Positions 45,180 through 52,279 are shown, numbered from the stretch's first letter. The stretch: 64,000 nt of DNA from Desulfobacteraceae bacterium (GCA_030613055.1 JAUWMR010000010.1:30206-94205), one strand, 5' to 3'. Notes: generated from the letters alone by a model not told the origin. Numbers and translations are program-made.

Positions 45180-45500
45180 CGGGAATACCGTTAATGAACT
45201 CGTAAAAAGTCTTTATCTGTCTTTTTTTGTCATTCCCGCGGAGGCGGGAATCCAGTCATTTCAGGCAGTTTCGGACTCCCGCCCCTCCCTTCGCTGGGGC
45301 AAGCTCTTCGCGGGAGTGACGGTAAATTCGATTTTTTTTGTGTTTTGTGCCTTTTTGCGGCTTCATCAACCTTAATTGTTATAAATTATTGGGACAGTCC
45401 GTGAAAAAATTGCGGGGCGGGTTGAGGCTCGAAACCCACCGAAAACTGAACAAAACTGTAACTTATATTAGATAAAGGGAATATTGCGCACTGTCAAGAA
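45158..45500. repeat. Copy 2 of selB-upstream repeat, with empty insertion site
   Basis: Matches 35770-36025 and then 36426-36451. It carries a 92-bp hairpin insertion (45229-45320) absent from copy 1, and lacks the 400-bp element: the junction TTAGATAAAGGGAATATT at 45469-45485 is the uninterrupted target. Confidence 0.85.
45229..45320. mobile_element. 92-bp GTCATTCCCGCG hairpin element
   Basis: Starts GTCATTCCCGCG and ends CGCGGGAGTGAC, inverted copies with one mismatch, and also contains GGCGGGAATCC and GGACTCCCGCC. The repeat copy at 35.8 kb lacks it, which supports insertion. It belongs to a palindromic family common in proteobacteria. Confidence 0.7.
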
Positions 45501-45606
45501 AGGATATCGGGGTCAACATCTCGATTGCTTGAGTGTGATCTGAAGCGGAAAAAGCGTTAAGTTCGTCTTCCCACTTTCTTTGTTCCGGGGTATGATGTCA
45601 CACCTT

Positions 45607-45659
45607 GTCACAGCTCATGTCATAGCATGTCATAGCTCGGTGTCGCAGCTTGTCACAGC
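45607..45659. repeat. Five-copy GTCRYAGC iteron-like array
   Basis: GTCACAGC, GTCATAGC, GTCATAGC, GTCGCAGC and GTCACAGC occur at 45607, 45619, 45629, 45642 and 45652. They sit in a gene-free stretch followed by a very AT-rich tract. Confidence 0.65.
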
Positions 45660-46008
45660 GATTCATTTTGGAGGGTTATCCACCAACGCATAATGCTTTG
45701 TCGGGTCGGTAGGGTTTGTGGTAATATCGTAAAACTTCACGGACTTGATCCATTAAACGATATTTTGGATTCGGTTTAAATTTTATCTTGATTTCGATAT
45801 TTTCATTATATTATATTATTAAATAGAAAATTTAATAATAGATAAAAGAGTTAAAAATTTAAAGAGAAATATTTACCGTAGTTGAACTTAATATACGGAC
45901 ACGTGGAAATATTTTCCAGATATATAGTCCTATATCATGGAAATATTTTACATTTATCAACACTGTCATGCGCTAAACTAAGGTGGAGAATTAAAGAAGG
46001 AGGGCTAA
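45660..46008. other. AT-rich gene-free region before the cassette-like genes
   Basis: From 45770 to 45990 the DNA is strongly AT-rich, with TGGAAATATTTTCCA (near 45904) and TGGAAATATTTTACA (near 45939) as spaced repeats, the first nearly palindromic. No open frame is credible. It could hold a promoter for the DUF1353 gene or be a protein-binding region. Confidence 0.45.
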
Positions 46009-46428
46009 ATGGATGATGAGCATATAGAATACCGATCAGGTTATAAATATCAGCTGGCTGAAGATTACCATATTAAGACCTCAATCAAACCAAAAACGAA
46101 TATTGACACCCAATTTATCGCTCTGGATAAACAAGGAAATTTGGTGGTCAAGAGCGGCTATGCTTGGGATGGTACATCTGGTCCCGTTATAGACACCGAT
46201 AATAATCTCAGAGCTTCCTTAATCCATGATGCTCTTTATCAGTTGATGAGGAAAAGAAAAATTTCTGCAAAAGAACATAAAGATCGAGCAGATAGATTAT
46301 TCCGAAAGATTTGCAAAAAAGATGGTGTATTATCACCAGTAGCTCAAGCTTACTATGAAGTATTGAAGAAATTGGGCAAGCCATCAACTGATCCAAAAAA
46401 TGCAAAGGAAATCAAACGCGCACCATAA
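46009..46428 (+). CDS. DUF1353 family protein
   Basis: 139 residues. The block VKSGYAWDGTSGPVIDTDNNLRASLIHDALYQ (about residues 43-74, split here for length as GYAWDGTSGP and LIHDALYQLM) is the DUF1353 signature, a family often found in phages and integron cassettes; function unknown. GAAGGAGGG before the ATG is a strong ribosome binding site. The stop is only two bases from an attC-like palindrome, so this looks like an integron gene cassette. Confidence 0.82.
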   Translation: MDDEHIEYRSGYKYQLAEDYHIKTSIKPKTNIDTQFIALDKQGNLVVKSGYAWDGTSGPVIDTDNNLRASLIHDALYQLMRKRKISAKEHKDRADRLFRKICKKDGVLSPVAQAYYEVLKKLGKPSTDPKNAKEIKRAP

Positions 46429-46430
46429 TC

Positions 46431-46497
46431 GCATAACATGTCGCTTTAGAATCGACGCGCAAAAAAGCGCACGCGTCTCAGCTCGAACGTTAGAAAT
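46431..46497. other. attC-like site
   Basis: GCATAACATGTCGCT at the left and CAGCTCGAACGTTAGAA at the right have the order of R'', L'', L' and R' boxes of integron attC sites, with a GACGCG/CGCGTC central stem. The last R' base deviates from the GTTRRRY consensus. It begins two bases after a stop codon. Confidence 0.5.
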
Positions 46498-46532
46498 AGC
46501 CCTTTTGACAAAACAATTTCATATAATTTGAT

Positions 46533-46919
46533 ATGGCCCTTAAGCTTGAATTTTGCAATGTGATTGTTCCAGTGGAGAAAATCCGGGAGAAACTCGGTGA
46601 TGAAGCTTTCGAGAGTCAGTTCTCAATTATCACAGATATAAACTGGCACGACGGTCGTCTCTTCCGGGATGGATGCATGAACCCATACGATCTCGAAGAA
46701 ATGCTTGATGAGTGGGAGGGCAAGGGATTTGAGCTCCTGACCATAAACGATGGGAAAAAATACTGGAAGGATCTCTGCGTTGTCAACTCAAGGTATGGTC
46801 CATCGTATCCTTGTGAGTGGATCGAATACGATCCCGAAAAGAACATTGTCTGGTTGAAAGGTCATGAACCCGGGGTTGCAGTCGGACCATTTGGCCGCAA
46901 AATTTCCGGCGAAGTTTAA
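46533..46919 (+). CDS. Hypothetical protein in a cassette-like unit
   Basis: 128 residues, acidic, not recognised. It begins MALKLEFCNVIVPVEKIRE, a start style seen in many integron-cassette and immunity-like hypotheticals, and ends with VAVGPFGRKISGEV. There are no membrane helices. It begins 36 bases after one attC-like site and is followed within 50 bases by a second, shorter, attC-like palindrome, which supports a gene cassette of about 500 bases. No function can be assigned. Confidence 0.65.
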   Translation: MALKLEFCNVIVPVEKIREKLGDEAFESQFSIITDINWHDGRLFRDGCMNPYDLEEMLDEWEGKGFELLTINDGKKYWKDLCVVNSRYGPSYPCEWIEYDPEKNIVWLKGHEPGVAVGPFGRKISGEV

Positions 46920-46964
46920 AACTCGAGAAGTTTGTTGAGATGTTTTGCGATTTTGCAAATCATT

Positions 46965-47002
46965 TCTAACCATTCGCTCCAGCCGAAATGCGAATGAAAG
47001 GG
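46965..47002. other. Degenerate attC-like palindrome
   Basis: TCTAACCATTCGCTCCAG at the left pairs with GCGAATG at the right; an intact site would continue with GTTAGR, but AAAGGGG follows. It is read as a possibly truncated attC site. Confidence 0.35.
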
Positions 47003-47166
47003 GGGCAAACCTCAACTATTTACTATTGTCCTGATCATAGCTGAATTTATTGGTCATATGATTCCCAGGAACCAAGATAATCTATGAGGATAGGTCTAAA
47101 CATAACATCTACATAGAAACCTCAAATGACTTAGTCAGTAGTTGAGGTTTGACCTCCCCTTTTTAA
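46996..47166. repeat. About 170-bp element with 14-bp-plus inverted ends
   Basis: AAAGGGGGGCAAACCTCAACTA at the left is mirrored by TAGTTGAGGTTTGACCTCCCC at the right (13 of 14 core bases match). Between them is AT-rich DNA with no frame. It may be a small non-autonomous element. Confidence 0.5.
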
Positions 47167-47173
47167 AAACGTT

Positions 47174-47284
47174 ATGAGCAAATATTTGATTCACTATGCA
47201 GATAAGTCAAACGAAGATTTGAGGGGTGCACCTCTGGAAAAAGCTCGCCGGATTGTTCAAACAAGGGAGAAGGGCATATCATGA
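47174..47284 (+). CDS. Possible 36-residue small protein upstream of the OmpA-like gene
   Basis: ATG at 47174 opens a 36-codon frame (MSKYLIHYADKSNEDLRG...) ending in TGA that overlaps the next start by ATGA. The coupling is the main support; no ribosome binding site and no known family. It could be a leader peptide or chance. Confidence 0.3.
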   Translation: MSKYLIHYADKSNEDLRGAPLEKARRIVQTREKGIS

Positions 47285-48504
47285 AACAGTATTTAAGGGT
47301 TTGCTTCAGTTTGTTCCTGATCATTGGCATATTCTTCACCCCGGCCCCGGCTGCGGGTGAACCCGTCAACATGCTCTCTTTGCAGGAAGGCGCCCTGCCC
47401 GTGGTGATTCCTGCGACCTATGCCAAATGGTACGCCCATTACCTGCTGGACGACAGCCCGAAATCCGGCTGGGCCTGTAAATCGGGCAACATAAGCAACA
47501 ATGTTTTTGTCTTCGAGCTTGTGGAAACCGCCACTCTGGAGCGTTTTGAATTCGACAACGCCTCCGTAGATGCCAAGGGCGCCGGTGCCAAAGACGTCCT
47601 GGTAGAAGTGTCCACCACTTCGGCCCAGGCCGGCTATACGCCTGTTCTGGAAACGGCCCTGGCCGACCGGACCGGCCAGCAAAGTTTTTCGACCACAGTC
47701 AAAGCACCTGCCCGCTGGGTGCGTCTGACCATCCGCACCAATCAGGGTAACGCTAAATGGACTGAACTCTTCACCTTTCGGGGCTTTGGTGAAAAGCCGG
47801 CCATGACCACCCCGGGCAACATTTCCGGTACTTACGAAACAAGTTATTCCAGCTTTCACGTCCTGCAGCAGGGCACGGCCCTGACCGGATGTTATGAGTA
47901 CGATGAGGGGCTCCTGGAGGGGACGATTGAAGGCCGGGTCATGAAGATTACCTGGCGGGAAGACGGCGGCCCTAACGACCGCGGCCCGGCAGTCATGGTT
48001 TTTGCCCCCGACGGCAAAACTTTCCGAGGTTTCTGGTGGTGTCTAGGTAAGGAAAAAGACGCTCCTAAAGGCAGTTGGGACGGAAAAAAGGTCTCCACCC
48101 AGGTGGGTGGGTGCCCCCACTGGTCCGGGTCGGTGGGAGGTGAATTGAAAAAGCAGCTCAGCGCGAAAAAACGGGCCCGGCTGTACGGTATACTCTTCGA
48201 TACCAATTCTTCGGTCATTAAATCGGAATCCAAGCCCGTACTGGATCAGGTCATAGATCTCCTACGCACCGAACCGGACTGGAAACTGACCATCGAAGGG
48301 CACACCGATGCCGTAGGCTCCGACGAACACAACCTGACTTTGTCCCAACAGAGGGCCGATTCCGTCAAAGCCAGCCTGGTCTCCGGGGGAGTGGACGAGA
48401 GCCGGCTGAAGACCTCCGGATTCGGGGAATCAAAACCCGTGGCCGATAATGACACGGAACTGGGCCGCGCCCAGAACCGGCGCGTGGAGCTGGTGCGGGA
48501 GTAG
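47281..48504 (+). CDS. Exported protein with discoidin-like and OmpA domains
   Basis: 407 residues. Signal peptide 1-26 (LFLIIGIFFTPAPAAG). The first part (about 45-170) resembles a F5/8-type discoidin fold: DDSPKSGWACKSG, LERFEFDN and ARWVRLTIRTNQG. A C-terminal OmpA peptidoglycan-binding domain (about 295-407) has LYGILFDTNSSVIKSES, IEGHTDAVGSDEHNLTLSQQRA and GFGESKPVADN with AQNRRVEL. It is probably periplasmic, anchored to peptidoglycan. GC content and codon use are clearly higher than in the flanking AT-rich DNA, which suggests a separate origin. Confidence 0.88.
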   Translation: MKQYLRVCFSLFLIIGIFFTPAPAAGEPVNMLSLQEGALPVVIPATYAKWYAHYLLDDSPKSGWACKSGNISNNVFVFELVETATLERFEFDNASVDAKGAGAKDVLVEVSTTSAQAGYTPVLETALADRTGQQSFSTTVKAPARWVRLTIRTNQGNAKWTELFTFRGFGEKPAMTTPGNISGTYETSYSSFHVLQQGTALTGCYEYDEGLLEGTIEGRVMKITWREDGGPNDRGPAVMVFAPDGKTFRGFWWCLGKEKDAPKGSWDGKKVSTQVGGCPHWSGSVGGELKKQLSAKKRARLYGILFDTNSSVIKSESKPVLDQVIDLLRTEPDWKLTIEGHTDAVGSDEHNLTLSQQRADSVKASLVSGGVDESRLKTSGFGESKPVADNDTELGRAQNRRVELVRE

Positions 48505-48609
48505 TAACCTCCATATAGAATTCATGGCAAAGACAGTATGAAATTGGTAATGCAAAAACACTCTCTAAGAAAAAACTGAGAAAAAGAGGGGACAAAGAAA
48601 AAAATCAAT

Positions 48610-48786
48610 ATGAAAGACAATAAACGCCAAGCGGGAGTCGATAAAGGATTGATTGCCATGTTTCTCAAGATGTCAGTTGATGAGCGCCTATTGGCCAATG
48701 ATAATGCGGTAAGTACCATTAAGGAGTTGAGAGATGCCTTCCGACAAAGGAAAAACAAAAAACGCAGGCCTAAGCGCAATTCTTGA
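48610..48786 (+). CDS. Small antitoxin-like protein
   Basis: 58 residues, not in a named family I can prove. The pattern MFLKMSVDERLLANDNAVST followed by IKELRDAFRQ is one I recall from small proteins encoded just before nucleotidyltransferase-like (AbiEii/DUF6036-type) toxin genes. The basic tail KNKKRRPKRNS follows. The expected partner gene is here only as a 31-codon tail immediately downstream, so the pair seems broken. Confidence 0.5.
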   Translation: MKDNKRQAGVDKGLIAMFLKMSVDERLLANDNAVSTIKELRDAFRQRKNKKRRPKRNS

Positions 48787-48797
48787 GGGTCTTATCA

Positions 48798-48893
48798 ATG
48801 CTGGTTAAACTAAAGAAATCCTCTAAAGACCCCAAGGAGAATCAACGTCTACCTATCTTGGAAGAAACGCTACGACAACTAAAACAAGAGTAA
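48798..48893 (+). pseudogene. C-terminal remnant of a nucleotidyltransferase-like toxin
   Basis: The 31-codon frame reads MLVKLKKSSKDPKENQRL then PILEETLRQLKQE, like the end of AbiEii/DUF6036-type nucleotidyltransferases, where a KKxSxRxKDL motif is followed by a short helix. The catalytic part is absent; the frame begins 12 bases after the antitoxin-like gene's stop, consistent with an internal deletion. Confidence 0.45.
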
Positions 48894-48938
48894 GCTTCAC
48901 TGCAGGAGACTAAGGATACATCGACAGGACTCTAATCC

Positions 48939-48986
48939 TGCTAAAGCGGGATTAATCCCGCCCGCGGCGGGACTCTACCAGCCGAG
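48939..48986 (-). repeat. tRNA-like fragment 1 interrupted by hairpin
   Basis: On the + strand TTAA (48952), hairpin TCCCGCCCGCGGCGGGA (48956-48972) and CTCTACCAGCCGAG follow in order, the same frame of flanks as in the tRNA-Asn pseudogene. A further AATCCTGCTAAAGCGGGATT palindrome adjoins. It encodes the last residues of the GIY-YIG gene at 48952. Confidence 0.6.
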
Positions 48987-49242
48987 GGGAATGAGTATAT
49001 TTATTGAGGTGCCGGCCTATTCCTCGTTTCTTAATGATTTTTTCTGACTGCATGGCGGCACTTCGGGTTGTAAACTCCTGGGACCAAATAAGCGTCCATG
49101 GACCTTTAAACCTTTTTGTGGTTTTGGAAAGAGTGTAGTGAGGATCATTATGTTGCCTGATTCGGCGTTGGACATTACTGGTATGGCCACAATAAAATCT
49201 GCCGGTATGTTCGCTTTTTAGGATATAAACCCAAAAGGACAA
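48952..49242 (-). CDS. Single-domain GIY-YIG nuclease-like protein
   Basis: 96 residues. VYILKSEHTGRFYCGHT carries the GIY-YIG core, with YCG in place of YIG; RRIRQHND and the later SEKIIKKRG supply the expected Arg and Glu. The C-terminal LVESRRGRD is translated from a tRNA-like D-arm and hairpin. The start is a TTG at 49242, 16 bases past a terminator that follows a tRNA-Asn 3' half. Similar single-domain proteins are often found beside tRNA genes; the role is not established. Confidence 0.78.
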   Translation of the reverse strand: MSFWVYILKSEHTGRFYCGHTSNVQRRIRQHNDPHYTLSKTTKRFKGPWTLIWSQEFTTRSAAMQSEKIIKKRGIGRHLNKYTHSPRLVESRRGRD

Positions 49243-49257
49243 GATGCGCCACCATAT

Positions 49258-49285
49258 AAAAAGCCCGATCTATATAGACCGGGCA
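49258..49285 (-). terminator. Rho-independent terminator after the tRNA-Asn pseudogene
   Basis: On the - strand GCCCGGTCTATA-TAGATCGGGC is followed by TTTTT. It sits 10 bases past the CCA end of the pseudogene. Confidence 0.8.
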
Positions 49286-49294
49286 TTAATTTTT

Positions 49295-49370
49295 TGGCTC
49301 CCCCGGCCGGACTCGAACCAGCGACAAGGTGGTTAATCCCGATTTTATCGGGACTCTACCAGCTGAGCTT
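49295..49370 (-). pseudogene. tRNA-Asn pseudogene with hairpin replacing part of the anticodon arm
   Basis: The 42-base 3' half (anticodon-stem strand, variable loop, T-arm, acceptor and CCA) is identical to the intact tRNA-Asn at 49656-49731. The D-arm part AGCTCAGCTGGTAGAG is also present. Between them the 10 bases CAGGTGGCTG are replaced by the 17-base palindrome TCCCGATAAAATCGGGA, removing the anticodon. The 5' acceptor strand is lost. Confidence 0.85.
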
Positions 49371-49620
49371 TAATGAGACGTTGAATCGCCTTTCTGTTTT
49401 TCCAGGATTTCAGCTGTTTTTCTCTTGCCATGGCCTGTGAGCGGGTATCGAATGTTTCTGAATATACCAATTTCCAGGGACCTGGGAAATGCTTTGTTGT
49501 CTTTGAACCTCTGTATTCAGGATCATTATGTTGCCTGATACGTTTAGACAGGTCATCAGTGGAGCCAATATAGTATCGGCCTGTGGACTTAGATTGCAGG
49601 ATATAGGTAAAATACATTGT
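49345..49620 (-). CDS. Single-domain GIY-YIG nuclease-like protein
   Basis: 91 residues from an ATG three bases past the terminator of tRNA-Asn. YFTYILQSKSTGRYYIGST has the complete GIY-YIG core; KRIRQHND, the aromatic-rich PGPWKLVYSE, and REKQLKSWK with the catalytic Glu follow. The last residues QLVESR come from a tRNA D-arm plus hairpin that also belongs to the tRNA-Asn pseudogene. A longer reading from 49716 would translate the real tRNA and is rejected. It is related to the second GIY-YIG gene at 48952. Confidence 0.85.
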   Translation of the reverse strand, partial: TMYFTYILQSKSTGRYYIGSTDDLSKRIRQHNDPEYRGSKTTKHFPGPWKLVYSETFDTRSQAMAREKQLKSWKNRKAIQRLIKAQLVESR

Positions 49621-49622
49621 AA

Positions 49623-49649
49623 AAAAGGCAGCCTTTGGGCTGCCTTTGA
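49623..49649 (-). terminator. Rho-independent terminator after tRNA-Asn
   Basis: On the - strand AAAGGCAGCC-CAAA-GGCTGCCTTT is followed by a run of T. It lies between the tRNA 3' end and the GIY-YIG start. Confidence 0.85.
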
Positions 49650-49655
49650 AATTTT

Positions 49656-49731
49656 TGGCTCCCCCGGCCGGACTCGAACCAGCGACAAGGTGGTTAACAG
49701 CCACCTGCTCTACCAACTGAGCTACGGAGGA
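49656..49731 (-). tRNA. tRNA-Asn (anticodon GTT)
   Basis: 76 bases with encoded CCA. The acceptor stem TCCTCCG pairs with CGGGGGA; D-arm AGCTCAGTTGGTAGAGC; anticodon arm GGTGGCTGTTAACCACC with GTT in the loop; T-arm GCTGGTTCGAGTCCGGC. All stems close, so it looks functional. It is followed by a strong terminator and a GIY-YIG gene. Confidence 0.95.
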
Positions 49732-49860
49732 ACAACATAACCGTGACCGGGTGGTTAATCCCGCTTTAGCGGGACTCTACCAATCCCGCCCTGGCGGGAC
49801 TACAAATTAACAACATAACCGTGACCGGGTGGTTAATCCCGCTTTAGCGGGACTCTACCA
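49732..49860. repeat. Two perfect 51-bp direct repeats with tRNA-like/hairpin core
   Basis: The 51 bases at 49732-49782 recur at 49810-49860. Each has CCGTGACCGGGTGGTTAA, the hairpin TCCCGCTTTAGCGGGA and CTCTACCA. The second continues ACTGA like the tRNA-Asn D-arm. Another hairpin (ATCCCGCCCTGGCGGGA) lies between them. Confidence 0.85.
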
Positions 49861-50075
49861 ACTGAAATATTTAATAATAAATAATAAAAAAGAAGTTTTC
49901 AACAAAAATATGCAAAAGCTTCGCACGCAATTCTAGAAAATAAAATTTTTTGTGTTCTGCAAGCCCTCCTGTATCTGTAATATATGAAAATGGGTTTATA
50001 TACGCTGAAAAAGGTGCTAAAAGACATGAAGATTAATAAGACCGCACCAGTCATTAATTCAGACGGGGATAAGTG

Positions 50076-50480
50076 ATGGCTTACGAGAGCCCTATCGTCG
50101 GAATCATCGGTAAAGATTCTTTTAAATGGCTTTCAAAGGATTTTTGCAAGGAAACTAAACTGAAAGACATTCCAGGTGAAATCCTTGAGCGTATCGCTGC
50201 TGTGGATACGACCATCAGGGATTATGCTAATGACAAAAATACCATTACCTGTATTGCCGTTATTACTTTTAGTTATAATATGACGGACAAAATACAACAG
50301 GCCCGGTTTGGCCCTAAGGACATGCTTTTATTAAAGGTTTTAGCTAAAAGAGAAAAGTCAAGAAGGGAGGGCAGAGAAGATAATCAAGACAGCCTGTGGG
50401 ATACCCCTCTTTTTGAGCTTATCACGGGTCCTGTGGGTGACCGGATCAGGGAAACGGGGACCATAAACAGTCCAATATAA
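50076..50480 (+). CDS. Hypothetical protein
   Basis: 134 residues, no family recognised. The sequence is mixed, without signal peptide or membrane helices; AVDTTIRDYANDKNTITCIAVITFSYNM split near residue 48 suggests a beta-strand core, followed by a basic helix (KREKSRREGREDN). GGGGATAAG precedes the start; a GTG one codon earlier is possible. It lies upstream of the M48 protease gene on the same strand, with a 45-base gap, and may be co-transcribed with it. Confidence 0.6.
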   Translation: MAYESPIVGIIGKDSFKWLSKDFCKETKLKDIPGEILERIAAVDTTIRDYANDKNTITCIAVITFSYNMTDKIQQARFGPKDMLLLKVLAKREKSRREGREDNQDSLWDTPLFELITGPVGDRIRETGTINSPI

Positions 50481-50525
50481 TATCGATGAATTCGTAAAAG
50501 TCGAATTAATTAAAAGGAGGAGCAA

Positions 50526-51872
50526 ATGGCCTACAGTCTCGGGAAACGAATTGAAAGGCGGGAGATGACGCGACGTGATTTTTTGTGGCTGATGTCTATA
50601 TCGGCAGCAGGCGTTATGATCGGGTGTGCATCCAACCCGGTCACCGGAAAAAAGCAGTTTATGCTGGTAACGGAAGACAGAGAACTGGATATTGACAGGA
50701 GCAATTCACCGCACCAGTTTTCCGCGGATTACGGCGCTGTTTTAGACGGGGACTTGAACAATTATCTGACCCGTACCGGTACGGCCATGGCTTCTCGCAG
50801 TCATCGTCCCCAGATGCCCTATTCTTTTCGGGTGGTAAACGCCACTTATGTAAATGCGTATGCATTTCCAGGCGGCAGCATAGCCGCCACCAGGGGGATC
50901 CTTTTGTCCCTTAACAACGAAGCGGAACTGGCAGGCCTGTTAGGCCACGAAATCGGACACGTAAATGCGCGTCATGCTGCGGAGAGGATGTCAAAAGGCA
51001 TTCTGATTTCCGCGGTTGTTGCAGGGGCCACGGCCTATGCGCAGGTTGAACATGAAAGATATGCACCCCTGGCTGCAGGCCTTGGAGGCATCGGAGCCGG
51101 TATGCTGTTAGCCGGTTACAGCAGGGATGATGAGCGCGAGGCCGATGCCCTGGGTATGGAATACATGGTAAAGGCGAACCACAGCCCTAAAGGTATGGTC
51201 GGTTTGATGGAGGTCCTCAGGAGTATGTCGAGGCGCAAGCCCGGTGCCATAGAAATGATGTTTGCAACCCATCCCATGAGCGAGGAGCGGTATCAGACCG
51301 CTACTCAAACCGTGCAGACAAAACACAAGGCTGCGGGAAATTTCCCGCTCAATAGAGATCGCTATATGGATCATACGGCTAAACTCCGAAGTATGGAAGG
51401 TGCTATCGAAGAGATGCAGAACGGGGAAGTGGCAATGATGAAGAAGCAGTTTCAAAATGCAGAATCCCATTTCCAGTCGGCCTTAAAAAAGGCACCGAAC
51501 GATTATGCCGCACTCGTAATGATGGGCAAATGCCAGTTGGCCCTGAAAAGACCTGCCCGGGCGCGACAATATGTTGACCGTGCAAAGCTAATACACCCTA
51601 AAGAGGCACAGGCTTATCATTTAAGCGGGATGGCCAGGATGATGGGCAGAAGGTTTGGTTCCGCTTATGAAGAATTCAACAACTATGAAAAACTGCTGCC
51701 CGGCAATCCCAATACCATATTCTTGAAAGCGGTTTCCTTAGACGGGATGCAGCGACGCGATAGCGCTGCAAGGGAATATACCCGGTACCTAAGGACGGTT
51801 AATCAAGGTGAACAGGCCCAACACGCTTATCGCCGCCTGGTTGGTTGGGGGTATATTAAGCCGAAGAAATAA
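50526..51872 (+). CDS. M48-family metalloprotease, Tat-lipoprotein, with TPR tail
   Basis: 448 residues. The N-terminus has a twin-arginine motif TRRDFLW (about 15-21) and a lipobox ending VMIGC (Cys at about 38), so it is probably exported folded and lipidated. The zinc motif HEIGH is at about 141-145, with the third ligand in DEREADALG (about 203). TPR-like repeats fill residues 300-448 (MKKQFQNAESHFQSALKKAP). It resembles BepA/YfgC-type outer-membrane quality-control proteases. AAAGGAGGAGC precedes the ATG. Confidence 0.9.
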   Translation: MAYSLGKRIERREMTRRDFLWLMSISAAGVMIGCASNPVTGKKQFMLVTEDRELDIDRSNSPHQFSADYGAVLDGDLNNYLTRTGTAMASRSHRPQMPYSFRVVNATYVNAYAFPGGSIAATRGILLSLNNEAELAGLLGHEIGHVNARHAAERMSKGILISAVVAGATAYAQVEHERYAPLAAGLGGIGAGMLLAGYSRDDEREADALGMEYMVKANHSPKGMVGLMEVLRSMSRRKPGAIEMMFATHPMSEERYQTATQTVQTKHKAAGNFPLNRDRYMDHTAKLRSMEGAIEEMQNGEVAMMKKQFQNAESHFQSALKKAPNDYAALVMMGKCQLALKRPARARQYVDRAKLIHPKEAQAYHLSGMARMMGRRFGSAYEEFNNYEKLLPGNPNTIFLKAVSLDGMQRRDSAAREYTRYLRTVNQGEQAQHAYRRLVGWGYIKPKK

Positions 51873-52279
51873 ATCATTACTCTCACCGGATATGTGATGT
51901 GAGATGGGTTTTATTAACTCCTAACCCGGATAAACCGGAAAAGTGCCTAAAGTGAACTAAAGTTTGAAGTGCCTAAAGTTAAGGTGTCGCTCCGCTCCGT
52001 AACCCATATATAAGGGGAGTATTGATAACTTTAATAATATTTTATGGGCGTTTTGAACACAAATGCATTCATAAGGTACTAGCAGTGACGGAATAATAAG
52101 CAATAGCAATATTTATGGCTGAGTCTTCCCTTGACACCGAAGAACCTTTGTCCTATTGTGCCCTGACTTAAAAAGGCCCCCTGCCAGGTCAGTATCACCC
52201 ACTTCCATCTGAGCAGCAAAACAGTGTTAGTGTTTGGCAAAGGAAGGGGATTTATGATCTTGATCGATTAGTCTTTTAG
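51873..52279. other. Gene-free region with GTGCCTAAAGT repeats
   Basis: 407 bases without a credible gene. GTGCCTAAAGTGAACTAAAGT and AAGTGCCTAAAGTTAAGG near 51940-51985 repeat the motif of the hairpin at 22054-22084. Nothing else is recognised. Confidence 0.45.

Noticed and set aside
45600..45660. CRISPR array
   Set aside because: The repeated word is only 8 bases with 2-5-base gaps, far from CRISPR repeat and spacer lengths, and no cas gene is present.
49621..49716. N-terminal extension of the GIY-YIG protein (reading MVEQVAVNHLVAGSS...)
   Set aside because: It translates the real tRNA-Asn gene and its terminator; the ATG at 49620 is right after the terminator and starts the conserved domain.
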